A stretch of DNA of 64,000 nucleotides from Porphyromonas gingivalis ATCC 33277 (lineage in GTDB: Bacteria; Bacteroidota; Bacteroidia; Bacteroidales; Porphyromonadaceae). Numbering within the stretch: position 1 is the stretch's first letter; the number at the start of each line of letters is the position of its first letter. Shown piece after piece: positions 24,357-32,277 of this stretch. The notes beneath the pieces are model-generated. The model was not told where the DNA came from and searched no databases. It saw only the letters and a program-made list of their open reading frames with translations. The position numbers and the translations under genes are program-made. Where the stretch lies: contig NC_010729.1 of assembly GCF_000010505.1 (NCBI RefSeq), positions 1,681,501 through 1,745,500 of the forward strand, given 5' to 3'.

Positions 24357-26822
24357 ATGAACTTAATTGAAGATTCAAAAAACACACTTGCCGAAAGCAG
24401 ATCCCGAATCTATACCAAGGAAGAAACCTCTTTCTTCTCCATCGAAGAATATCTTTTAGGTCTCCTTTCTTCATGGAAATGGATAGTCGGCAGTATTATC
24501 GTATGTTTGCTTGTCGCCTATATATATACACAGCGTCAGTCTCCTGCCTACATTGCACAAGCTGCCGTATTAATCAAAAGTGCAGAGAAAAGCGGTGCAC
24601 CCAGAAGCATGAAACAGTTCGAGGAAATCGGCCTGTTTATGGACAATTCTGAGGTAGAAAATGAAATTCTTGTTCTTAAATCCAAGCGATTAACTGCTAT
24701 TGTTGTCGATAAACTGGATTTGGATGTATCCATCTCGAAAGATGGTTTTTGGAGACACGAATCTCTATATGGGAAAAGTCCTGTAAGCATCCGCATTACA
24801 GACAGAGATTCTACGGAAAGTTATTCGTTTAAGATTGACATCAAAGACTCACGTTCTTTTCAGCTAAGCGATTTCAAACAGCAAAAACTTAACAGGATAA
24901 GCGAAATTAAGGTTGAAGGTTCTTTTGGACGTCCGATCGCTACTCCTGTCGGAGAGCTGCAGATAGACAAGACGATTTTCTTTGCTGACTCATGGAAAGG
25001 AGGGATCTTATATGTGACGAAAGAGAATATTCGCAAAGTAATACAACGTTACAATAAGGATCTGCAAATTTCTTTAGCAGACAAGAATGCAACGATCGTC
25101 AATTTGTCCATGAAGAATGAGGACATGGATTGTGCCAAGGATTTCCTGAATGTCCTGATCAGTTCGTATAATGACGATGTCATGAACGATAAGAAAAGCG
25201 TCGCTGTCAGTACAGCTGCCTTCATCGATGAACGCTTGGCCATGATCGGTGGCGAGCTCGGCACGGTAGATACCGAAATCGAAACTTTCAAGAAAAGCAA
25301 TAATATCACAGATATTTCTACCGACGTGGGTGCTTTCCTTAAAAGCAATGCAGACCTGCAAAAAGATCAGCTTGTGGTAGAAAGAAATCTTTCCTTGGCC
25401 AAGTATATCCAATCGTTCCTAAGACAGACCAGTACGGACAATGAACTCATGCCCGCTAACTTAGGCTTGACCGAAAGGGGTATTGATAACAGCATAACAC
25501 TCTACAATGACCTCAAACTTAAATACGACCGTCTGAAGCAAAGTTCCAGTGAGAGTAACCCGCTTGTACAAGAGATGGCTATGCAACTCGTAGCCATGCG
25601 CAAATCGATCAACGCAGCTGTAGACAACTATATCAAGACTTTGAACTTGCAACTCCGGGAGGTCAATAGAGAAATGTCTCGGACGAAAGAGCAGATCAGT
25701 GCTGTACCCACTCAGGAGAAAATCATGTCTACGATCCTGCGCCAACAAAAAATCAAGGAAGAACTATATTTGTATCTACTGAACAAGCGTGAGGAGAATG
25801 CTCTTCGTTTGGCTATAACAGAGAGTAATGCAAAGATCGTTGATGTAGCGGATGGGCCTTCAGCACCTATTGCTCCGCGCAAACCGCTTATTTTCATGGC
25901 GGCATTCTTGCTTGGATTAGTCCTCCCTTCCACTTTCATCTATGTGAAGATGCAGTTCGACAAGTCGGTGCGAGGTCGTAAAGATCTTGAAGGCTTGCTC
26001 ATACCATTCTTGGGTGAAATACCTACTTATTCCGGTGAGCGAAGCGAAGAAGATCTGGACGTGGTGGTAAAACCGGAAAGTCGCGATTCGGCCAGTGAGG
26101 CATTCAGGATACTACGTTCTAATATGGAATTCATGCGCGTCAAGTCGCACGATCTTAAGGCCGTGATGTTCACCTCTGCCAATCCGGGATCGGGAAAATC
26201 ATTCATGACAGTAAACTTGGCTATTTCAATAGCTCTTACAGGCAAGAAAGTAATTGTCGTGGATTTGGATATCAGAAAGGGTTCTCTTTCTAAACGATTG
26301 GGCTTGGGAAATATCGGCGTCACGGATTTCTTATATAACAACAGCATTTCTGTCGATAGCTTGATTACGAAATTTCCTCAAAATGAGAATTTGGATTTGG
26401 TTTTAGCAGGTTGCATTCCCCCCAATCCTGCAGAGTTACTGCTGTCGGATCGACTGGATTATTTAATAAAAGAGCTTAAGAACCGATACGACTATGTTTT
26501 CTTGGATTCCGTCCCTGCAATGTCGGTAGCGGATGCCATGATCACCAATAGAGTTGCCGATCTGACTATCTATATCATACGTCAAGGAGTATTAGACAGA
26601 CGCTATCTCGGCGAGATAGAACGACTGTACACAGAAAATAAGTTTACAAACATGTGTCTCGTCTTGAATGACGTGTCTTACTCCGGCTCAAGAGGCACAT
26701 ATGGCTATGGTTATGGCTACGGTTACAGCAACAAGGAGTATGACAAACAAGGCAAGAAGCTCCGTCGTCGCTCTGCCAAGAAGACGAAGAAATTCAAGAT
26801 TGGCCCCATGAAGAAGAGCTAA
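24357..26822 (+). CDS. ptk1: Wzc-type tyrosine kinase of polysaccharide export (Ptk1)
   Basis: This is an 821-residue inner membrane protein. It has an N-terminal Wzz chain-length domain with the first membrane helix at about 38-58 (WIVGSIIVCLLVAYIYTQ) and a long periplasmic coiled-coil region (about 290-490). A second membrane helix lies near 510-530 (IFMAAFLLGLVLPSTFIYV). A cytoplasmic BY-kinase domain follows: Walker A SANPGSGKSF at about 607-616, Walker A' VVDLDIRKGS at about 632, and Walker B-like YVFLDSVPAM at about 715. A tyrosine cluster near the C-terminus (GTYGYGYGYGYSNKEYDKQ, about 779-797) is the expected autophosphorylation site, followed by a Lys/Arg-rich end. The kinase is expected to be reset by the PHP phosphatase encoded 9 bases downstream. 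Confidence 0.93.
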   Translation: MNLIEDSKNTLAESRSRIYTKEETSFFSIEEYLLGLLSSWKWIVGSIIVCLLVAYIYTQRQSPAYIAQAAVLIKSAEKSGAPRSMKQFEEIGLFMDNSEVENEILVLKSKRLTAIVVDKLDLDVSISKDGFWRHESLYGKSPVSIRITDRDSTESYSFKIDIKDSRSFQLSDFKQQKLNRISEIKVEGSFGRPIATPVGELQIDKTIFFADSWKGGILYVTKENIRKVIQRYNKDLQISLADKNATIVNLSMKNEDMDCAKDFLNVLISSYNDDVMNDKKSVAVSTAAFIDERLAMIGGELGTVDTEIETFKKSNNITDISTDVGAFLKSNADLQKDQLVVERNLSLAKYIQSFLRQTSTDNELMPANLGLTERGIDNSITLYNDLKLKYDRLKQSSSESNPLVQEMAMQLVAMRKSINAAVDNYIKTLNLQLREVNREMSRTKEQISAVPTQEKIMSTILRQQKIKEELYLYLLNKREENALRLAITESNAKIVDVADGPSAPIAPRKPLIFMAAFLLGLVLPSTFIYVKMQFDKSVRGRKDLEGLLIPFLGEIPTYSGERSEEDLDVVVKPESRDSASEAFRILRSNMEFMRVKSHDLKAVMFTSANPGSGKSFMTVNLAISIALTGKKVIVVDLDIRKGSLSKRLGLGNIGVTDFLYNNSISVDSLITKFPQNENLDLVLAGCIPPNPAELLLSDRLDYLIKELKNRYDYVFLDSVPAMSVADAMITNRVADLTIYIIRQGVLDRRYLGEIERLYTENKFTNMCLVLNDVSYSGSRGTYGYGYGYGYSNKEYDKQGKKLRRRSAKKTKKFKIGPMKKS

Positions 26823-26831
26823 AGGAATAGG

Positions 26832-27575
26832 ATGTTTTCTATTTTCAAGCGAAAAACGAAGCAAGTCAATCCCTTTGAACAAGGTTGGTTGACTGACCTG
26901 ATAGATATACACTGTCATCTGTTGCCTGCAGTGGATGACGGTTCAAAATCTATCGAAGAGACTCTCTCTCTAATTGATCTGCTCGAAGAAATAGGTGTCA
27001 AACAACATATACTCACTCCCCATATTATGGAGGAATATCCATCGAATGACGCCATTTTTCTACGTGCACGCTTCGAAGAGTTACTTGCTGCTATCACTCC
27101 GGACAAGGCCTCGCGCCTACGGCTCGCGGCAGAGTATATGTTGGATGCTGCTTTCCTTGATAGGTTGGCAGAACCGCTTCTGACGCTGGGAGATCGTTAC
27201 ATTTTGGTGGAAACCTCCTATATGGCTCCTCCTATAGGATTAATCGGGCTACTTGCAGATCTGCGATTCAAAGGTCTTTCCCCCGTATTGGCACACCCCG
27301 AACGTTATCTATACATGGAGGAGAAAGATTATGTCGCGATCAAAAAGCAAGGCGTAATGTTTCAACTGAACCTCTTTTCTCTGTTCGGAGCATACAATTC
27401 ATCTGCATCAGAGAAAGCATATGCATTACTCGAGGCCGGCTATTATGATCTCATAGGGACAGATATACATCACCTGCAGCCTATAGCCCGATTGCTGTCC
27501 GAGGCTTCTTTGCCACCGGATCTGGAGGGAAAAATCAAGAGTTTGGTGGAAAACAACACCCGATTGTTTTCTTAG
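26832..27575 (+). CDS. php1: PHP-type tyrosine phosphatase (Php1, CpsB/YwqE family)
   Basis: This is a 247-residue cytoplasmic protein of the PHP metal-dependent family. The metal-binding DIHCHLLPAVDDGSKS lies at about 23-40. LTPHIMEEYPSNDA follows at about 60, then PVLAHPERYLYMEE near 155, and LIGTDIHHLQP near 215, which together supply the His/Asp/Glu ligands. Homologues dephosphorylate the tyrosine cluster of Wzc-like kinases. It lies 9 bases after the kinase gene and ends the transcript at the terminator that follows. The length is normal for the family. Confidence in the enzyme class is high; the partner assignment rests on gene order. Confidence 0.93.
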   Translation: MFSIFKRKTKQVNPFEQGWLTDLIDIHCHLLPAVDDGSKSIEETLSLIDLLEEIGVKQHILTPHIMEEYPSNDAIFLRARFEELLAAITPDKASRLRLAAEYMLDAAFLDRLAEPLLTLGDRYILVETSYMAPPIGLIGLLADLRFKGLSPVLAHPERYLYMEEKDYVAIKKQGVMFQLNLFSLFGAYNSSASEKAYALLEAGYYDLIGTDIHHLQPIARLLSEASLPPDLEGKIKSLVENNTRLFS

Positions 27576-27610
27576 TATCTGACAGATACATTTGTTTGGG
27601 TATGACGATA

Positions 27611-27653
27611 AGGGCTGGTTCCGAATCCCGGAGTCAGCCCTCGATCGTTTTTA
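27611..27653 (+). terminator. Terminator after the phosphatase gene
   Basis: A hairpin (AGGGCTG / CAGCCCT, with further pairing inside) ends at 27641. It is followed by a short gap and a TTTTTAT run. Confidence 0.6.
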
Positions 27654-27784
27654 TAATACAGCGTGTACTGCCGGATGACAACCAAACGGGTCTATGGCTG
27701 TTATACTGATAAACGAAAAAACGAATCCCTATTTTGACTACAAAGAAGTATCCGGATATAGCACCCTTATTGGGGTCTAATCCG

Positions 27785-28849
27785 ATGGGTGGATTTCTGC
27801 CGGTCGTCTTATTGCTCCTGTTGCTGCCGAGTGCGGGGATAATGGTGGCATGGACGGCTGCCATTGCTCTCTTTGCAATCATCGGAGGGGTGCTCTTTTT
27901 TCGTCGAAAAAGCAAGAACTGTCAGCCGTCCGTATTGACTTCGCTGGGTGTACTTGTCCTTTTGCTACCTACTTTGTGGCTATCGAAGACTTCCCCACTC
28001 ACCGACCTTGGCTGGAGTCTGGCTGCTATGCTCTTGGCTGTGGCTGCGTGCAGGCTGTTCCGCAGAAGCAGTGGCAGAGAGGGAGACTATGCGGATTGTC
28101 CGCACAAACGTCTGGTCATGCTGGAGTATGGACGCATTACAGGCAGCATCCTGCGTATATCGTTATTTTTCATTTTCCTTCTGGGACTTTTGCTCTACTT
28201 CAGGGTGGGGAGGATTGCACACCTCTTATTGTATCTGCCCGGTGTATCGCTGTTATTGCTCTATATATATGAGGTGATTCGACTCGAATGGGTACGTAGA
28301 GAGATGCGCCACGAGGAGTGGATACCGATCACGGATGCACAGGGTGAATCCATCGGACGTATAGCACGATCCGAGACGGAAGCCTTGGCCGATCCTACTG
28401 CAGGTCTGCTGCCCGTCGTTCGCCTGATAGCCATATGCGACGAGATGATCTATTTGAGCCATTACTGCAAATGCGATCTTTGCACGGGCGACTGCTATGA
28501 TACCCCTTTCTTTTCGTGGCTGACTACTGATAAGCATCACAAGGAATTGGCTCAAAGTCTCATAGACGAACGATTCTGCGGTGTAAATCGTCTGAGACCG
28601 CACTTTCTCCTGCGATATATCCACAATGAAAATGGAAAAGACCGACTCGTCTATCTCTATTTGGCTCACATGTCCGAGTCGAATATGATCTTGTGCGACA
28701 AGGATCCGCGAGCCGGGAAGTGGTGGCCGGTGGATCAGATCGAAGAGCAGCTTTCGGGTCTGACTTTCAGCCCTTATCTCCGCAGTGAAATGCCTTATCT
28801 GAGGCAGACCGTACTATTAGCCGAACAGCTCACAAATCTTCACGAATAG
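27785..28849 (+). CDS. Membrane protein with degenerate Nudix-like C-terminal domain
   Basis: The chosen ATG at 27785 (MGGFLPVVLLLLLLPSAGIM) gives 354 residues; a TTG at 27734 in the same frame would add 17. Four to five membrane segments lie in residues 1-185. The cytoplasmic part from about 195 (EWIPITDAQGESIGRIARSE, then LLPVVRLIAICDEMIYLSHY) resembles the opening strands of Nudix enzymes of the isopentenyl-diphosphate isomerase type. The later stretch (LRPHFLLRYIHNENGKDRLVYLYLAHM, then WWPVDQIEEQL) also fits. The Nudix box (GX5EX7REUXEEXGU) is not intact: the matching region reads KHHKELAQSLIDERFCG. A Cys cluster (CKCDLCTGDC) sits before it. It is likely non-catalytic or changed in function. 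The gene lies alone between a terminator and the methylase gene 37 bases downstream. Confidence 0.65.
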   Translation: MGGFLPVVLLLLLLPSAGIMVAWTAAIALFAIIGGVLFFRRKSKNCQPSVLTSLGVLVLLLPTLWLSKTSPLTDLGWSLAAMLLAVAACRLFRRSSGREGDYADCPHKRLVMLEYGRITGSILRISLFFIFLLGLLLYFRVGRIAHLLLYLPGVSLLLLYIYEVIRLEWVRREMRHEEWIPITDAQGESIGRIARSETEALADPTAGLLPVVRLIAICDEMIYLSHYCKCDLCTGDCYDTPFFSWLTTDKHHKELAQSLIDERFCGVNRLRPHFLLRYIHNENGKDRLVYLYLAHMSESNMILCDKDPRAGKWWPVDQIEEQLSGLTFSPYLRSEMPYLRQTVLLAEQLTNLHE

Positions 28850-28886
28850 AAAAAGCCTTTTTTTAGTCCCGTACCCTTTCCCGATT

Positions 28887-29600
28887 ATGATGGAAAACAA
28901 TCCCACTCTCTATCTTATTCCGGTACCGCTGGGCGAAACCGAGCACAGCCGCGTACTGCCCGAATACAACAGGACGATCGTCCGCAGCCTGCACCATTTC
29001 ATTGTAGAGAATATCCGTTCGGCCCGTCGTTTCCTGAAAACGGCAGACCGATCTATCGATATAGATTCGCTCACCTTCTACGAACTCAACAAGCATACAT
29101 CGGCAGAGGAGGTCAGTACCTATCTCCGCCCTATGGCTACAGGTGAGAGCATGGGGGTTATCTCCGAAGCCGGGTGTCCTGCAATAGCAGATCCGGGCGC
29201 GGATGTGGTAGCCATCGCACAGCGCAAGGGATTGAGGGTGGAGCCACTCGTGGGGCCGAGTTCGATCCTGATGGGACTGATGGCTTCCGGCTTCAATGGT
29301 CAGAGCTTCGCTTTCAAAGGCTACCTGCCCATCGGAGAAAATGAGCGTTTGGCTGCTTTCAAAGAAATGGAGACGCGGATTTATAATTGTCACGAGACGC
29401 AGATCTTCATCGAAACACCTTATCGAAACGACAAACTGGTGGACGAACTCATTCGCCACTGCCGGCCGACGACCAAACTATGCATTGCCTCCCATATCTC
29501 CTGTCCCGACGAACTGATTCGTACTCGTACCCTCTCGGAATGGAAGAAAGGGAAGCCTGCACTACATAAAATTCCAACTATCTTCTTACTCTATAAATAA
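28887..29600 (+). CDS. RsmI-like SAM-dependent methyltransferase (tetrapyrrole methylase fold)
   Basis: This is a 237-residue protein of the tetrapyrrole methylase fold. The start TLYLIPVPLGE and the loop ESMGVISEAGCPAIADPGADVVAIAQ (about 87-115) match the SAM-binding pattern of RsmI (GV.SDAG.P.I.DPG..LV). VEPLVGPSSILMGLMASGFNGQSFAFKGYLP follows as in RsmI. It is shorter than E. coli RsmI (286) and lacks the C-terminal extension, so it is a family paralogue; the target may not be the 16S C1402 ribose. FIETPYRNDKLVDELI near 175 corresponds to the conserved ESP.R segment. It is four bases upstream of the RsmF-like gene, which suggests a shared role in RNA modification. Confidence 0.85.
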   Translation: MMENNPTLYLIPVPLGETEHSRVLPEYNRTIVRSLHHFIVENIRSARRFLKTADRSIDIDSLTFYELNKHTSAEEVSTYLRPMATGESMGVISEAGCPAIADPGADVVAIAQRKGLRVEPLVGPSSILMGLMASGFNGQSFAFKGYLPIGENERLAAFKEMETRIYNCHETQIFIETPYRNDKLVDELIRHCRPTTKLCIASHISCPDELIRTRTLSEWKKGKPALHKIPTIFLLYK

Positions 29601-29603
29601 TAG

Positions 29604-31010
29604 ATGACACCACTACCTCAAGATTTTGTCTCTGCTATGCGCCCACTGTTAGGGAGCGAAACCGAAGCTTTTTTTGCAGCTCTCGACAGCCCTGCACCAG
29701 TAAGCATACGTCGCAATCCTAATAAACCGGGCATCGGTACCACTGTCATGGATCTGCCCACCAATAAGTCTGTGCCCTGGTGTCCCCTCGGTACATATCT
29801 GGCTGAGAGGCCTTCCTTCACCAATGATCCGGTTTTCCATGCCGGAGGCTACTATGTACAGGAAGCCTCTTCCATGTTTTTGTGGCAGTTGAAACCTCTG
29901 CTCGGCGAATCACCTGTCCGGGCTTTGGATCTCTGCGCTTCCCCGGGCGGAAAGAGCACACTCCTAACCAACATATTGCCCGAAGGCAGTGTATTGGTCA
30001 GCAATGAAGTGATCCACCATCGCGCCAATATACTGGCTGAGAACATGATCAAGTGGGGCTATCCGACCGGTATTGTCACCGAAGCAGATCCCGATAGGTT
30101 GAAATCCGCAGGAGAGACTTTCGACTTCATTCTGGTCGATGCTCCTTGCTCGGGAGAAGGCATGTTCCGTAAGGATGAGGCTACTCGATCCGAATGGAGC
30201 CTGCAAAATGTGGAGCTTTGTGCTCGCAGGCAGCAGCGTATCCTCTCTGCCGCATGGGAAATGTTACAGCCGGGAGGTCTCTTGGCATACAGCACCTGTA
30301 CCTTCAATACGCTTGAGAACGAAGACAATCTGGTCTTCCTCATCGATACTTTCGGAGCGGAGCCTGTGGCTTTGGATGTTCTCACCGAATGGCAGATCGC
30401 CCCTCAACTCAAAGGTGAGGCACCGGCATACCGTTTCTTCCCTCATAAAGTTGCGGGTGAAGGATTTTTCTTCTGCCTCGTTCGCAAACCGGAGAGAGAA
30501 TCGGTAAGGCATAAGCAACCCAAGAGCAAGGAAAAGAAAAACGCAGAAAAGCATATCCCTCATGGTATCAAATGCTTCGTACATGCCCCCGAAAAATACG
30601 AATGGCGATGGATGGGAGATGAGTATGTGCATGCTCTTACGCCCAATGTGCTCGAAATGGTCGAATGTCTCAAGGCAAATGGCATCAGGCTGCACACAGC
30701 AGGGATCACAGTGGGGATGCAGAAGGGGAAAGATCTCGTACCGGCTCCGGCTCTGGCTTTGTCCACGGAAATGGACGACCACTCATTCTTCGATATGGAA
30801 TTTTCACGAGATGAAGCCCTTTCCTACCTGGCCCGACAGTCTGTGACCACCATGCCCGATCTGCCGCTCGGCTTCGTCCTCGCCACGTTCCGCAGAAGGC
30901 CGCTCGGCTTCCTGAAAAATCTCGGCACACGTGCCAACAATCTATATCCGCAGGATTGGCGCATTCGAAATCTCGAAACCTCCGAGGACTGTATGGCAGC
31001 CAAAGACTGA
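29604..31010 (+). CDS. RsmF/NOL1-NOP2-Sun family RNA m5C methyltransferase
   Basis: This is a 468-residue cytoplasmic enzyme predicted to make 5-methylcytosine in RNA, probably 16S rRNA. SAM-binding residues lie in LDLCASPGGKSTLL (about 110-124) and FDFILVDAPCSGEGMFRKD (about 173-192). The two active-site cysteines fall in DAPCSGEGM and in LLAYSTCTFNTLENED (about 230-245). The C-terminal third (from about 300) resembles the RsmF-type RNA-binding extensions, with GIRLHTAGITVGMQKGKDLVPAPALAL. The length agrees with the RsmF family. It starts four bases after the RsmI-like gene and is followed by a strong terminator. Confidence 0.92.
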   Translation: MTPLPQDFVSAMRPLLGSETEAFFAALDSPAPVSIRRNPNKPGIGTTVMDLPTNKSVPWCPLGTYLAERPSFTNDPVFHAGGYYVQEASSMFLWQLKPLLGESPVRALDLCASPGGKSTLLTNILPEGSVLVSNEVIHHRANILAENMIKWGYPTGIVTEADPDRLKSAGETFDFILVDAPCSGEGMFRKDEATRSEWSLQNVELCARRQQRILSAAWEMLQPGGLLAYSTCTFNTLENEDNLVFLIDTFGAEPVALDVLTEWQIAPQLKGEAPAYRFFPHKVAGEGFFFCLVRKPERESVRHKQPKSKEKKNAEKHIPHGIKCFVHAPEKYEWRWMGDEYVHALTPNVLEMVECLKANGIRLHTAGITVGMQKGKDLVPAPALALSTEMDDHSFFDMEFSRDEALSYLARQSVTTMPDLPLGFVLATFRRRPLGFLKNLGTRANNLYPQDWRIRNLETSEDCMAAKD

Positions 31011-31057
31011 CCCTCCTCTCGTATCGGAAGTATTTCAGACACAAATAATCTGACTGA

Positions 31058-31100
31058 CAGGGAGCCATGCTGCAATCTTTCGGCATGGCTCCCTGCTTTT
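31058..31100 (+). terminator. Terminator after the RsmF-like gene
   Basis: A 13-bp perfect stem (CAGGGAGCCATGC / GCATGGCTCCCTG) is followed by CTTTTAT, about 50 bases past the stop. Confidence 0.85.
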
Positions 31101-31154
31101 ATACTCGATCAATCTCCGACCCCTGTCGAATAACCGGTCTACACCCGTTCCATG

Positions 31155-31215
31155 AAAGAGAAACGGGTAGGAAACGACATCCTCCCCGAAAGGTTTCTGT
31201 CGAATCCTACCCGTT
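31155..31215 (-). terminator. Terminator after korB
   Basis: On the minus strand a long stem (AAACGGGTAGGATTCGACA with one mismatch to its partner) is followed by TCTCTTTC. It lies about 25 bases past the korB stop and faces the terminator of the convergent plus-strand gene. Confidence 0.75.
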
Positions 31216-31239
31216 TGGGTACTAATCGTCTAAACTGCT

Positions 31240-32277
31240 TTATTTGATCTCCCAAACGTCTCCTTGGATGAGGAGATCATGGAGCTTGCGTATGGGGTTC
31301 TTCTGCTGGATCTCTTCGATCTGGGCTTCCACTGCTCTGTCGTAGCAGGGTGCTTCCACGTCGCGGATGACACCGAGAGCGATAGGCATACTATCATCCG
31401 TGTAACCCATCATTGCGAGGAGATGGTGCAGCGTTACGTCCTGCTCATACTTATCGTGCACGAGTACGTCATCGAGGGTGTAACCGTCTTCGCCTATCGT
31501 AACGGCACGAAGCTTGAGACCTTCCAATACGATTCCTTTATCGCGATTGGCACCGAAGATCATCTTCTCGCCATGACGCAGCGTGATGGTACGGTCGGCA
31601 CGAATATCCTTGTGTGAGCGGTTCTTATGCGTACCGTCGTTGAAAATCACGCAGTTCACCAATACTTCCGTAACGGCAAAACCTCTATGACGTGCCGAGG
31701 CTACGAAGCACTCCTGCAGGGTCTTCATGTCCACGTCGATAGCGCGGGCAAAGAAGTTGCCACGAGCACCGAGTACCAGTTCTGCAGGGATAAACGGATC
31801 TTCTACCGTACCGTAGGGAGAACTCTTGGATACGAATCCGCGAGCAGAGGTAGGAGAGTATTGGCCTTTGGTCAGACCATAGATACGGTTATTGAAGAGA
31901 ACTGCATTGATATCGATATTCCTGCGCACGGCATGAATGAAGTGGTTGCCGCCGATAGCCAAGCTGTCACCATCTCCGGATGCGAGCCATACGGAAAGCT
32001 CCGGATTGGCTGTCTTCACGCCGGTCGCGATGGCTGCACCACGACCGTGAATGGTGTGGAAGCCATAGGTATTCATATAGTATGGCAAACGGGAAGAACA
32101 TCCGATACCGGATATTACCGCCGTCTGATGGGGAGGGATCCCTATTTCGGCCATTGCCTTCTGGAGGGTTACTACCACAGCGTGGTCGCCGCAACCCGGA
32201 CACCAACGCACATACTGATCGCTCTTATAGTCTTTTGCCTCGTACATGGGGCACTTAGTCGTTTCTGACATAATCAT
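31240..32277 (-). CDS. korB: 2-oxoacid:ferredoxin oxidoreductase, beta subunit
   Basis: This is a 345-residue TPP-binding subunit of a 2-oxoglutarate (or related 2-oxoacid) ferredoxin oxidoreductase, cytoplasmic. Key marks are WCPGCGDHAVV near residue 26 and IGCSSRLPYYMNTYG (about 60). The TPP motif SGDGDSLAIGGNHFIHAVRRNIDINAVLFNNRIYGLTKGQ lies at about 100-140. The ATG at 32277 overlaps the stop of korA (ATGA); a second ATG at 32271 is also possible. Together with korA it makes acyl-CoA and reduced ferredoxin by oxidative decarboxylation, consistent with an anaerobic amino-acid-using organism. The strict substrate (2-oxoglutarate or other) is not determined from sequence. Confidence 0.93.
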   Translation of the reverse strand: MIMSETTKCPMYEAKDYKSDQYVRWCPGCGDHAVVVTLQKAMAEIGIPPHQTAVISGIGCSSRLPYYMNTYGFHTIHGRGAAIATGVKTANPELSVWLASGDGDSLAIGGNHFIHAVRRNIDINAVLFNNRIYGLTKGQYSPTSARGFVSKSSPYGTVEDPFIPAELVLGARGNFFARAIDVDMKTLQECFVASARHRGFAVTEVLVNCVIFNDGTHKNRSHKDIRADRTITLRHGEKMIFGANRDKGIVLEGLKLRAVTIGEDGYTLDDVLVHDKYEQDVTLHHLLAMMGYTDDSMPIALGVIRDVEAPCYDRAVEAQIEEIQQKNPIRKLHDLLIQGDVWEIK

